Assembly: GCF_022012445.1 (NCBI RefSeq)
Contig: NZ_JAKLTS010000002.1
Coordinates: forward strand, 310,001-374,000
Reading direction: 5' to 3'
Source of the DNA: Massilia sp. TS11
GTDB taxonomy: Bacteria > Pseudomonadota > Gammaproteobacteria > Burkholderiales > Burkholderiaceae_D
Length of the DNA stretch: 64,000 bases
Positions 1 to 7,649 of the stretch are shown here, in pieces (position 1 is the first letter of the stretch; each line of letters begins with the position of its first letter). The translations under genes and the position numbers were made by a program. The notes beneath the pieces were generated by a model, which was not told where the DNA came from, did no database searches, and saw only the letters and a list, made by a program, of their open reading frames with translations.

Positions 1-1
1 T

Positions 2-436
2 CTGGCGTTGATATTGGCCTTGCTAACGACATCCGTTCAGGCCGAGCCAAAGTTTTCTGATTTCCCGGCAGAGCGATTTTCTGGCGCTACAGCAAAAGTG
101 AAGCTGTCAGATCAAAAGAGTCGCCAATATGCCAGCGCCCTTCGCGCTTCAGCCAAGCGCAGGCCAGACTTTGCGGGACACTTTGTATTGGCCACTTGGG
201 GATGCGGCGCATCGTGCGTCATGGGCGCGGCGATTGACGCCAAGACCGGTGCGGTAACTTGGATTCCATTCACCGTTTGCTGCTGGTCGGCTTCTCATTC
301 GTCACCGATCGATTACCAGCGCAACAGCCGACTTCTCGTGGTGCATGGCATGCGCAACGAGACGGGGCTGGAAACGGATGTCGGCTATTTTGTCTTTGAC
401 GGAGAAACGTTTGCGGAGCTGAAGCCGACCCCATAG
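2..436 (+). CDS. Hypothetical secreted protein, 5' end outside window
   Basis: The frame is open from the first bases and begins in the hydrophobic part of a signal peptide (LALLTTSVQA, then AEPKF), so the true start most likely lies upstream of the window. A TTG at position 8 could be a start but would leave a very short signal peptide. The mature part has Cys-rich segments (WGCGASC and FTVCCW) that could form disulfides in the periplasm. I do not recognise a characterised family. It reads toward the degraded T6SS island, and its downstream neighbour is only debris. Function is unknown. Confidence 0.6.
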   Translation: MALILALLTTSVQAEPKFSDFPAERFSGATAKVKLSDQKSRQYASALRASAKRRPDFAGHFVLATWGCGASCVMGAAIDAKTGAVTWIPFTVCCWSASHSSPIDYQRNSRLLVVHGMRNETGLETDVGYFVFDGETFAELKPTP

Positions 437-452
437 CGCAATCTCGGAACAT

Positions 453-515
453 ATGAGGCGCTTGTGGCTAGTACTAGCGGCAAGTCTTGCATTCTTCTGC
501 CTCCGAGCCGGCTAG
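453..515 (+). pseudogene. Signal-peptide-like stub of a lost gene
   Basis: An ATG opens a 20-codon frame, MRRLWLVLAASLAFFCLRAG, which looks like the start of an exported protein and then hits TAG. It sits between the upstream secreted protein and an IS3 transposase remnant, so it may be the 5' end of a gene destroyed by transposition. The frame is short and could also be chance. Confidence 0.25.
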
Positions 516-549
516 AATCGCGATCCGATGTGGCATCCGGTTGTGCAAC

Positions 550-666
550 GTGATCGGGCGTGGAAAACTTCGCACGATCCGCTGTGTCTGGCCCTACAAT
601 CACGACCGGCCGAACATGGCCTTGGGCGGCATCACCCCGAAACAGAAACTCGCACTCGCCGCTTAG
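550..666 (+). mobile_element. IS3-family transposase C-terminal remnant
   Basis: One frame ends with YNHDRPNMALGGITPKQKL followed by a few residues and TAG. This is the typical C-terminus of the IS3-family OrfB (DDE integrase) transposase, where YNxxRPxxAL...TPxx is conserved. Only about 38 codons are recognisable; the catalytic DDE region and OrfA are absent, so the element cannot move by itself. It marks the edge of the T6SS island. I did not find matching terminal inverted repeats. Confidence 0.75.
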
Positions 667-722
667 CCTCTACTTCTGGAGTGCATCAAAAAAGGCGGAA
701 TTACCCTGGAAGGCCTCCGACA

Positions 723-860
723 CTAAGCTTTAACCTTGTCCTCCGCACGCACGTCGGCGGGCTCGGTGCACATGGCGCCATTGTTGCTGGGATCGAAGTA
801 CTTAAAGCACCCCAGCTCGGCCGGGGCATGTGTGTCCACGGCACTGGAGACTCGTGTCAT
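723..860 (-). CDS. 45-residue ORF in frame after PAAR-A; likely its detached C-terminus
   Basis: The ATG lies six bases after the stop of the PAAR gene and in the same frame, so the two could once have been one reading frame of about 130 codons broken by a single TGA (for example from CGA). The product contains GCFKYFDPSNNGAMCTEP and a charged tail ending in EDKVKA. A similar string, NGPMC, occurs in the relic of the third module near 4930-4960, which supports an ancestral PAAR-protein C-terminus. It may alternatively be a genuine small gene. No known domain is recognised. Confidence 0.4.
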   Translation of the reverse strand: MTRVSSAVDTHAPAELGCFKYFDPSNNGAMCTEPADVRAEDKVKA

Positions 861-866
861 GTGTCT

Positions 867-1121
867 TCAGTGTGAGGCGATCAAGCGCGCGCCGCAGGCT
901 GTTGTGTCCTGATCATAGGCGTAGGGCTTGCCTTCATGCTTAGCCCCGGCACCTCCCGGCGTGATAGGGAAGGTGCCTTTGCATTTTGGGCAGTACGTCA
1001 TATCGCCAGCCAAAGCCGCTTCGATGCCCAAGACGACCGTCCCGGACGACACCGAAACAACCTCGCCGCCATGGTCAGTCTTGCCGTTCAAACGGATCAC
1101 GCTACGGCCTTCGTGTTTCAC
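867..1121 (-). CDS. PAAR-domain protein (module A), T6SS spike tip
   Basis: This 84-residue protein has the PAAR layout: an N-terminal half with VIRLNGKTDHGGEVVSVSSG, a central DMTYCPKCKG, and a C-terminal half with KPYAYDQDTTACGARLIAS. PAAR proteins cap the VgrG trimer and bind metal through Cys/His residues; the Cys pairs here fit that role. It starts 18 bases after the stop of the Sel1-repeat gene, the same spacing as in modules B and C. The stop may be a nonsense mutation, because the frame continues in the next small ORF. Whether it is functional is uncertain, since vgrG in this locus is broken. Confidence 0.75.
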   Translation of the reverse strand: MKHEGRSVIRLNGKTDHGGEVVSVSSGTVVLGIEAALAGDMTYCPKCKGTFPITPGGAGAKHEGKPYAYDQDTTACGARLIASH

Positions 1122-1852
1122 GGCTTCACTCCATTTGATTCACTTTGACTTCGTTTGAACAGTGCCCGCAGGAGCCGCTTCCATTAAATGCCATTGGAGT
1201 TCGCTGCTGTCGATGGGCAGCATCCAATCCCGTTTCGGGTCCGGGAAGGGCTGACCTGCAGTCAGCCAGGCCTGTCGCCACGGTTGATTGATCGCCTGCT
1301 CAAGAGCATGGCCCGGCGGCACCCAGGGCTGCCATACACCGGTCTGCTTACAAGGCTTAGAACCGAGGCAATCAACGTATGGTTCGGGACGGGCAAGCGT
1401 CGTGGATAGATTCATGGCTGTACGCGGTTCTGCGGCGCCACCGTTGTTTCGGACGGTCAGCACGCGCTTCCAAGCCAGTCCTTTAGGGGAGATCCACGTC
1501 CTCAAGGTTTCATCGAACCGTTGCGGGACCTCAAATCTCTCTCCTTTCGAATACAGACCGGGTGGTATGGCGGCCAGGAATTCGCGCATCGTTGCGGTTT
1601 CACTATCGGCGACCGGTTGCCAGTAGCTCTCGAAGGGGGCATTGGCTTCGCGCGTGGTCTCATTGGTCAGCATTAAGTCGTAGGCAGCATCGAGAAAGTA
1701 GCGGCCTTTTCGTTTTGAGGCTTCTGTCGGTTTTGCTGGAGCGGGCGGCGGGACGACTGCCATGGCGGCGCGAAGCAGGCTATCGCGCTTGCCATCCCAA
1801 GGTGGCAAGGGCGCAGGCGGCAAAGGCAAGATCTTGTCGAGGTTGGGGAAAC
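1085..1852. repeat. Direct repeat, copy A (Sel1 3' half plus PAAR 5' end)
   Basis: This stretch is nearly identical, with only scattered substitutions, to 3152-3919 at a constant offset of 2067 bases. It covers the 3' part of the Sel1-repeat gene, the intergenic gap and the first codons of the PAAR gene. Identity falls off sharply beyond about 1852, although the genes remain homologous. That boundary is the pattern expected of gene conversion or recent recombination between tandem modules. Confidence 0.85.
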
Positions 1853-2777
1853 GACGATACGGATTGAATTCTAAAGCTTCCGCAAGGACGCTGTATCGCT
1901 CACTTCTCGCTTTGTCGATAAATGGAACAAATGTATCCGATGGGTCGGGAGGGGTCATGAATTCGATCATGAGTAAGGCGGCGCAGCCGTTACAGCCTAG
2001 CCTGACTCCCTCGTGCAAAAGATGCAGGACCCTGTCATGCGTCTCAGCCGTTGGATGGCCGATGATCGAACCGTCGGGCCTTCGAGGGACTCTATACATG
2101 GTATGTAACTCCTCGGCGGCGGGGCCATACCCTTGCGCAAGCGCACACTCCATCATTTTGGTAGCGACAGGAATATTGCCCCAATAGCCGGACACCAGAC
2201 CATCTGCACCAGCATCCATCTTCTCGCCTAGAAAACTCATCGATTGGGGGCTTCCCATCTCGGCGGCCTTTTGTAAGACCGCATATGCCCCAGCCACGTC
2301 GCCTGGAAGTTGGCCGTTCAAGATGTGCGTCCCGAGCCGGTCATATGCGGCCGGTATTCCCAAATTGATCGCTTCATCAATGATTTTGAGCGCAGCGTCT
2401 GTCCCATTGGGCTTGTCATGGCCATCCAGGTATAGGTTCGCCAGATTCAACATCGCTTTCCAATGATGCCGCTCGGCCGCCCTTCTGGTGAGGTCCACGA
2501 TCTTCTTGTAATCTCGTTTTTCCCTGAATATGCTGGGATCTTCAAGCGACCGGGCTTCAAGGAACCAATCATCAGCCTGCGCGTCGATCGGCGGCACCTT
2601 GTTGGCTTCGATTTGACACGAAAAGTTCGCGACATGAGGATTGAAGAGCGGCACCAATGCCGTTCCTGCTAAGACGTATTCTGGTTTCATTTTGCACGAT
2701 GCTCCCAGCGCGGAAAACGTGAGGATGCTAACGATGAAAAGTGTGTTCCAGCTTGGGTGATGCTGATGCGTAGACAT
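1140..2777 (-). CDS. Sel1-repeat DUF6396-like protein A, putative T6SS immunity protein
   Basis: This 545-residue protein has an N-terminal hydrophobic segment (LFIVSILTFSALGASC) that could be a signal anchor or a weak lipobox. Sel1-like helical repeats span about residues 100-260 (LNLANLYLDG, AAYDRLGTHILNG). The conserved C-terminal half contains NLDKILPLPPAPLPPWDG, which I associate with DUF6396. Sel1-repeat envelope proteins act as immunity partners of T6SS phospholipase effectors, for example the Tli5b proteins of Pseudomonas. Its position three bases after an effector-tail gene and just before a PAAR gene fits that role. It is the only Sel1 copy in the island with an open frame throughout. 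Immunity function is inferred from context. Confidence 0.75.
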   Translation of the reverse strand: MSTHQHHPSWNTLFIVSILTFSALGASCKMKPEYVLAGTALVPLFNPHVANFSCQIEANKVPPIDAQADDWFLEARSLEDPSIFREKRDYKKIVDLTRRAAERHHWKAMLNLANLYLDGHDKPNGTDAALKIIDEAINLGIPAAYDRLGTHILNGQLPGDVAGAYAVLQKAAEMGSPQSMSFLGEKMDAGADGLVSGYWGNIPVATKMMECALAQGYGPAAEELHTMYRVPRRPDGSIIGHPTAETHDRVLHLLHEGVRLGCNGCAALLMIEFMTPPDPSDTFVPFIDKARSERYSVLAEALEFNPYRRFPNLDKILPLPPAPLPPWDGKRDSLLRAAMAVVPPPAPAKPTEASKRKGRYFLDAAYDLMLTNETTREANAPFESYWQPVADSETATMREFLAAIPPGLYSKGERFEVPQRFDETLRTWISPKGLAWKRVLTVRNNGGAAEPRTAMNLSTTLARPEPYVDCLGSKPCKQTGVWQPWVPPGHALEQAINQPWRQAWLTAGQPFPDPKRDWMLPIDSSELQWHLMEAAPAGTVQTKSK

Positions 2778-2780
2778 AGT

Positions 2781-3188
2781 TCACCCCAGTCGAATCAAGG
2801 ATTTTCCAGAATCATCGAGAGGAACTATGAGCCCTTCCATTTTTCTCTCTCGGGGATCCAATGAATTGGCCTGCTGTTTTCTCCGATTTCTCTTCGCCTG
2901 CTTTTCCCAATTGGCTAAAGCGTATTTCACTGCGTCATTTGTCAATTCGCTGCAATTAATCTTATCGCTGGTTAGCTGGCCCCAGATATTGACGCGCAAC
3001 GTCCTCGCGTGATTAGGCCGGGGAACAACTTGTTCTCGTTCGGGAGCTGGCATCGCAATGAAGATGTGCGGAATGTTCCGGGGGCGTGATCGATGCTCAT
3101 GACGGCGGTTTCGGAGTACATAGACAACCTTGCCTCCATCGCCGGTCTTATCGTTCAAGCGGATCACGCTACGGCCTTCGTGTTTCAT
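2781..3188 (-). pseudogene. PAAR-B/effector-tail chimera, frameshifted and deleted
   Basis: The first 24 residues (MKHEGRSVIRLNDKTGDGG, then KVVYV) match PAAR-A, then the frame changes character. In the +1 frame the next residues read SETAVMSIDHAPGTF, which continue the PAAR pattern, so an indel has shifted the frame. The last part (KINCSELTNDAVKYALANWE, ending GLIVPLDDSGKSLIRLG) resembles the end of the module C relic (GFIVPLDDSRRTFIRLG), evidently the conserved tail of the effector gene. The open frame is thus a PAAR start joined to an effector end with most of the effector missing. It ends three bases before Sel1 gene A. Confidence 0.65.
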
Positions 3189-3919
3189 GGCTTCACTCCA
3201 TTTGATTCACTTTGACTTCGCTTGAACGCTGCCCGCAGGAGCAGCTTCCATTAAATGCCATTTGAGTTCGCTGCTGTCGATGGGCAGCATCCAATCCCGT
3301 TTCGGGTCGGGGAAGGGCTGACCTGCAGTCAGCCAGGCCTGTCGCCACGGTTGATTGATCGCCTGCTCGAGAGCATGGCCCGGCGGCACCCAGGGCTGCC
3401 ATACGCCGGTCTGCTTACAAGGCTTAGAACCGAGACAATCAACGTATGGTTCGGGACGGGCAAGCGTCGTGGATAGATTCATGGCTGTACGCGGTTCTGC
3501 GGCGCCACCGTTGTTTCGGACGGTCAGCACGCGCTTCCAAGCCAGTCCTTTAGGGGAGATCCACGTCCTCAAGGTTTCATCGAACCGTTGCGGGACCTCA
3601 AATCTCTCTCCTTTCGAATACAGACCGGGTGGTATGGCGGCCAGGAATTCGCGCATCGTTGCGGTTTCACTATCGGCGACCGGTTGCCAGTAGCTCTCGA
3701 AGGGGGCATTGGCTTCGCGCGTGGTCTCATTGGTCAGCATTAAGTCGTAGGCAGCATCGAGAAAGTAGCGGCCTTTTCGTTTTGAGGCTTCTGTCGGTTT
3801 TGCTGGAACAGGCGGCGGGACGACTGCCATGGCGGCGAGAAGCAGGCTATCGCGCGTACCATCCCAAGGTGGCAAGGGGGCAGGCGGCAAAGGCAAGATC
3901 TTATCGAGGTTGGGATAGT
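3152..3919. repeat. Direct repeat, copy B (Sel1 3' half plus PAAR 5' end)
   Basis: Counterpart of the repeat at 1085-1852, with the same gene layout and a constant offset of 2067 bases. Only scattered single-base differences separate the copies up to about 3919, where they abruptly diverge. Confidence 0.85.
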
Positions 3920-4844
3920 GGCGGTCTGGATTCGCGCTTATCAGGTCACTCATCATTGAATATCGCTTGCCTCGCGCCTTGTCGATGATAGGGACGAACA
4001 CTTCATTCGTGTCGCTTCGCCCACCGAATTGCCTCGATAGACTATTGGCACACATATCGCATCCTTGCTTCACGCCCTCGTGCAAGATGCGGGTTGTGCG
4101 ATCTTTTGTTTCTGGCGTTGGACCGGCCATGTATGAGCCAGCGGCGTCCATGGGGTAAAAATACAGATATTCAAGCTCTGCCGCGGCGGGACCATAACCT
4201 TGGGCGAGCGAGCATTTGAGCATCTTGAGTGCGACGGGATAATTGGCCCAGTAGCCGGGCACGAGGTTGTCCGAGCCCGCATACATTCTTCTGCCCAGAT
4301 AGGTCATCGATTGCGGATTGCCCATGTTTGCTGCGGTTTGCATTAAGGCATAGGCTTTGTTGAGGCCGCCGGGCAAATCGCCGTTGAGCATATGGGCGCC
4401 CATTTGATCGTATGCGGCTGGTATTCCAAGTTTGACTGCCTCCCAAAGCAAATCGGCAGCCTCATTTTGGCCTCTCGGGAGGTCGCGTTTTTCAAGATAG
4501 AGACTTGCAAGATTGAGCATTGCTTTCCAGTGCCGTCGCGCCGCAGCTTTGCGCGTCAGTTCGACGACGCGCTTGAAGTCGACTTGATCTAGGTCGGGAT
4601 TCGAATCTTCCAAGGATCTGGATTCTAGGAACTAATCATCGGCTTGTGCATCGATCGGCGGCACTTTGGTCGCTTCCATTTGGCAACTGAATTGTTTGAT
4701 ATGCGGATCAAATGGCTTTATTTCGAGCACGCCCTGTTCGTGCTCGCGAATTTTCATGATTTGTGAGGAACCCAAGGTGAAAACGGCAAGGATGACGATT
4801 GCAGCGGTCTTCGGCTTTCGGATTTTCTTTGCGATGTCGAACAT
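3207..4844 (-). pseudogene. Sel1-repeat DUF6396-like gene B, interrupted by an amber codon
   Basis: Two adjacent frames, 4632-4844 (70 codons) and downstream 3207-4631, are one gene. Codon 71, tryptophan (TGG) in copy A within AQADDWFLE, is TAG here, and translation resumes in the same frame as FLESRSLEDSNPDLDQ. The N-terminal part carries a membrane or signal segment (TAAIVILAVFTLG). The Sel1 repeats and the C-terminal DUF6396-like half are otherwise intact, and the C-terminal half is almost identical to copy A. The start lies three bases after the effector-tail relic of module C, as for copy A. A start at an internal Met (4613) would lack the export segment, so the gene is probably dead unless the stop is suppressed or is a sequencing error. 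Confidence 0.8.
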
Positions 4845-4847
4845 GCT

Positions 4848-4919
4848 TCACCCCAACCGAATAAAGGTTCGCCTGGAATCGTCGAGTGGGACGATGAATC
4901 CGTCTACGTGCTTCAGATA
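4848..4919 (-). pseudogene. Effector C-terminal tail relic (module C)
   Basis: After an in-frame TGA the minus strand reads YLKHVDGFIVPLDDSRRTFI followed by RLG and a stop, three bases before the start of Sel1 gene B. This matches the last residues of the chimera at 2781-3188 (GLIVPLDDSGKSLIRLG) and has the same spacing. It is the surviving end of an effector gene whose upstream part has been lost to stops and frameshifts. Confidence 0.55.
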
Positions 4920-5028
4920 TCACACATCGGCCCGTTTGAGGACGAATAGCTGAATGATTTCTTACCTGGTTGCTGTGTTCTGGCCAAATGGAAGTGGGGC
5001 TTCCATTGTTCGTGATTGTTGGCGTGTA

Positions 5029-5157
5029 TTACGTCATATCGCTGGCAAAAGCCGCTTCGATACCCATGACAGCAGTCCCGGACGACACCGAGACAACGTC
5101 GCCGCCAGGGTCAGTCTTGCCGTTCAAGCGAATCACGCTACGGCCTTCGTGTTTCAT
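5029..5157 (-). pseudogene. PAAR-C, truncated after 42 codons
   Basis: The frame starts MKHEGRSVIRLNGKTDPGGD and continues VVSVSSGTAVMGIEAAFASDMT, matching PAAR-A closely, then meets TAA exactly where PAAR-A continues with YCPKCKG. Downstream bases give fragments in other frames (for example SSSNGPMCDI) that resemble the 45-residue ORF after PAAR-A. The metal-binding second half is missing, so the product should not fold as a PAAR tip. It starts 18 bases after the Sel1-C stop relic, as in the other modules. Confidence 0.65.
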
Positions 5158-5204
5158 GGTTTCACGCTATTTGATTCACTTTGACTTCGCTTGAACGCTG
5201 CCCC
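5034..5204. repeat. Partial third copy (C) of the PAAR/Sel1 repeat
   Basis: This segment matches the start of PAAR-A on its lower side and the last codons of the Sel1 genes on its upper side. The match to copies A and B stops abruptly near 5204, where vgrG sequence begins. It shows that a third module once existed. Confidence 0.7.
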
Positions 5205-5426
5205 CATCAGGGCCTTCAGCGGAATGCTGGCGTCGTCCGACAGAAGTTCAATCTCGAAGCGAAAGCAACGCGAGATTTCTTCGCGGGCGAGAAGTCGGTT
5301 GGGGAGGAGAATCGCGTTCGGCCCATCCTCGCGCGGAAATTCCAGGCGAAGCAAACGGTTGTCTTGAGAGTCGGCACTGAAAACCGACCATGCGGATACG
5401 GCGGCATTTGCTTCGTTTCCACTCAT
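5154..5426 (-). pseudogene. vgrG: vgrG (T6SS spike) truncated and fused to Sel1 end
   Basis: The first 74-75 residues (LLRLEFPREDGPNAILLPNR, then FRFEIELLSDDASIPLKALM) are the typical N-terminus of a VgrG/TssI protein of this lineage. The coding sequence then runs into repeat copy C, adding about 15 residues in a foreign frame (AAFKRSQSESNSVKP) before a stop. A full VgrG is several hundred residues and needs the gp27/gp5-like domains, all absent here. The simplest history is a deletion joining vgrG codon 75 to the last codons of a third Sel1 gene, which removed the rest of vgrG, any first effector and that Sel1 gene. Promoter and start appear to remain. Confidence 0.8.
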
Positions 5427-5543
5427 ACTCCAATCTCCCTGACAGCGGGCCGTGCATCACGCACGGTTTGGTAAATGTGGAGAGTTAAAGTAACTTCCCT
5501 TGGGAAATGAAGGCTTGACAGTTGTCAACTGGCGGGACGGAAT

Positions 5544-5669
5544 ATGCGGGCGGCTCAAAATGCCGATGTAACGGAAGGAGCTGCAGCAACTGGCGTGCAA
5601 TTCCAAATTGAAGATGGAACGGTAGGTCCTGGTAACGAGCCGCGCATGACGTGGGTCGCAATTTTTTAA
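5544..5669 (+). other. Unassigned 41-codon frame in the vgrG/FAD intergenic region
   Basis: The gap 5427-5868 holds no recognisable gene. One short frame reads MRAAQNADVTEGAAATGVQF and ends EPRMTWVAIF before TAA; it looks protein-like and could be a leftover C-terminal fragment, but I do not recognise it. The rest of the gap should contain the vgrG promoter and a terminator-like hairpin at 5810. Confidence 0.2.
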
Positions 5670-5809
5670 TAAACTGCGGCTGTAGAAACGAGAATCAAGC
5701 TGGCGCCGGTTCACAATGTGCTGGTACATTAGCGGGCGTAAAATTTTTGAACAATTAGCAAGAGCCCCGCATTGGAATTTCGATCAGCGCAACGCAGACA
5801 CTCTGCCAG

Positions 5810-5844
5810 GCCCGACTTTCACAGGTCTCGGGCTTTTGCTTTTT
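5810..5844 (+). terminator. Terminator-like hairpin just upstream of the FAD gene
   Basis: GCCCGA and TCGGGC can pair around a 12-base loop and are followed by TTTTGCTTTTT, the layout of an intrinsic terminator on the plus strand. It ends only 25 bases before the GTG start of the next gene, so it could end a short leader or small RNA, or act as an attenuator. Confidence 0.5.
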
Positions 5845-5868
5845 CGGCGATCCGCCGGGGAGGGTAGT

Positions 5869-7224
5869 GTGCGCAGGATTCTGGTGATTGGCGCCGGCTT
5901 CTCCGGTGCGGTGGTGGCAGCGCGCCTGCTGCGCGAGGCCCAGGGGCCGCTCGAGGTTTGCCTGGTCAATGGCAGCGGTCCGGTGGCACGCGGCATGGCC
6001 TACGGTACCCAGAGCGCCGACCATTGCCTGAACGTCCCGGCCGGGAACATGAGCGCCTATGACGAGGATCCCGGCCACTTTCTGCGTTACGCCCAGACGC
6101 GCCTGCCGCACACCGGCCCCGGCGATTTCGTGCCGCGTGCGCTCTACGGCGACTATCTCGAACATCTGCTGGCTGAAGCCGAACGCAAGGCGTCTCATGC
6201 GCGTCTGGAGCGGCGCCTGCGCCAGGTCGAGCGTATCGAGGGCGGGCAGCGCGCTTATTTCAATGATGGCAGCGTCTTCGTGGCCGATCAGATTGTGTTG
6301 GCGCTCGGCCACTTCCCCTCGACCGATCCGGCCATCGCCGATCCATCGTTCTACCGCAGCGCGCGCTACCTGCGCGATCCCTGGGATACCACGCAGCTGT
6401 CGGCCATCGGAGCGAACGATCCGGTGCTGCTGCTGGGGACGGGACTGACGGCGGTGGACATGAGCCTGAGCCTGCTGGCGCGCAATCCTGCGCGGCCGAT
6501 CCTGGCCGTGTCGCGGCGCGGCCTGATTCCGCAGGCGCACCGCAGCGCAGCCCACAGCCCGGCGGCCGGTGACGCCCACAGCATCTGGGGCGAGGCCCAG
6601 GGCGTGCGCGCGCAGTTGCGCGGCCTGCGCAATTTCTGCCGCGCGCTGGAAGCGGCGGGGCGCGACTGGCGCGAAGCTTTCGCCATCCTGCGGCAGTGCA
6701 CGGCGCCCTTGTGGGAGGCCTACGATCTGAAGCAAAGGCGGCGTTTTCTGCGTCACGTGCAGCCGTTCTGGGATACCCACCGGCACCGCATCGCGCCGCA
6801 GCTGGCGCAGCGCTTCCAGGCGGCGCTGGACGCGGGCGTGATCCAGATTCACGCTGGCCGCCTGCAGCGCATCGACGAGGTCGATGGCATGGTGACGGCC
6901 TGGGTGCGCCCGCGCGGGCAGGACGCGCTGCTGCCGCTGCAGGCGCGCTGGGTCATCAATTGCACAGGGCCGAGCGCCGATCCGCGCCAGGCCAGCGGCG
7001 GCCTCGTGCAGCAGCTGCTGGCGGAAGGCCGCTTGTGCGCCGATCCGCTTGGCCTTGGCATCAATGTGGCGCCCGACTATGCGCTGCGTGATGCGCAGGG
7101 CAATGCTTCGGACAGCCTGTTCTATATCGGACCCTGGCTCAAGGCCGACTTCTGGGAAGCGACGGCGGTGCCCGATCTGCGCCGCATCGCGCGCGAACTC
7201 GCCGCCCGGCTGTTGCGCGCCTAA
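5869..7224 (+). CDS. FAD/NAD(P)-binding protein (NAD_binding_9-like)
   Basis: A 451-residue flavoprotein-type enzyme. The N-terminus has the dinucleotide-binding motif ILVIGAGFSGAVVAARLL, followed by the family's MAYGTQ...HCLNVPAGNMSAYDEDP stretch; a second nucleotide-binding loop (LLLGTGLTAVDMSLSL) lies in the middle, and INCTGPSADPR near the C-terminus. This matches the FAD-NAD(P)-binding family used by uncharacterised oxidoreductases; the substrate is unknown. The GTG start at 5869 was chosen because GGGGAGGGT lies just upstream and the protein family begins there; further upstream the frame runs through a terminator-like hairpin. It converges on a small membrane-protein gene with a four-base overlap. 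Confidence 0.8.
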   Translation: MRRILVIGAGFSGAVVAARLLREAQGPLEVCLVNGSGPVARGMAYGTQSADHCLNVPAGNMSAYDEDPGHFLRYAQTRLPHTGPGDFVPRALYGDYLEHLLAEAERKASHARLERRLRQVERIEGGQRAYFNDGSVFVADQIVLALGHFPSTDPAIADPSFYRSARYLRDPWDTTQLSAIGANDPVLLLGTGLTAVDMSLSLLARNPARPILAVSRRGLIPQAHRSAAHSPAAGDAHSIWGEAQGVRAQLRGLRNFCRALEAAGRDWREAFAILRQCTAPLWEAYDLKQRRRFLRHVQPFWDTHRHRIAPQLAQRFQAALDAGVIQIHAGRLQRIDEVDGMVTAWVRPRGQDALLPLQARWVINCTGPSADPRQASGGLVQQLLAEGRLCADPLGLGINVAPDYALRDAQGNASDSLFYIGPWLKADFWEATAVPDLRRIARELAARLLRA

Positions 7225-7511
7225 GTGCGCGGCAGCACGATGACCAGCGGCGGCTGGGGTGCCGCCGGACCGTTGCGCGGTGGGGTCGCGTAGTTGAGCA
7301 CGAAGGTGAGGATGGTGATGGCGCCGGCCGTGATCGCGAGCGCGGTGCCGACGATCCATTTGATGAGCTCGGCTTTCATATCGGCCAGCTCCTGTTTGGT
7401 GGCAAACCCATCCAGGCGCGTGTCGATGACCTCGAGACGCGTTTCAATGCGTGCCAGGCGCGGCGTGGTGTCGGCCACAAAACCCTCGAGTTGTTCGATG
7501 CGCTTCTCCAT
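7221..7511 (-). CDS. Small coiled-coil membrane protein
   Basis: The 96-residue product starts MEKRIEQLEGF, has a heptad-like charged region (ARIETRLEVIDTRLDG) over about 50 residues, then one transmembrane helix (IVGTALAITAGAITILTFVL) and a Pro-rich tail. This is a common layout of short membrane-anchored coiled-coil proteins of unknown function. An upstream Met would add a basic, non-conserved-looking stretch, so the internal ATG at 7511 is preferred, although no strong ribosome-binding site precedes it. Confidence 0.6.
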   Translation of the reverse strand: MEKRIEQLEGFVADTTPRLARIETRLEVIDTRLDGFATKQELADMKAELIKWIVGTALAITAGAITILTFVLNYATPPRNGPAAPQPPLVIVLPRT

Positions 7512-7649
7512 AGGCAGATGGTCGCGCCGCGCGCAGCGCCTGTCAAATGGCGGACGCAAACGTGCGGGCGTGTGTTAGGCAGCGCACGGTGAGGCTCGGC
7601 GGTTCGTTCTAAGGTGGGGTTGGCTTCCCCATCCCACCAAGGAGTGAAC

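Noticed and set aside
528..875. A 115-codon plus-strand frame over the IS3 remnant
   Set aside because: The true transposase tail is in a different frame, and the downstream part is antisense to the small PAAR-linked ORF.
5457..5729. A 90-codon minus-strand frame in the gap before the FAD gene
   Set aside because: No motif, no ribosome-binding site and composition unlike nearby genes; probably chance in AT-richer DNA.
5755..7359. A 534-codon minus-strand frame opposite the FAD protein
   Set aside because: Antisense shadow; the plus-strand product has two dinucleotide-binding motifs.
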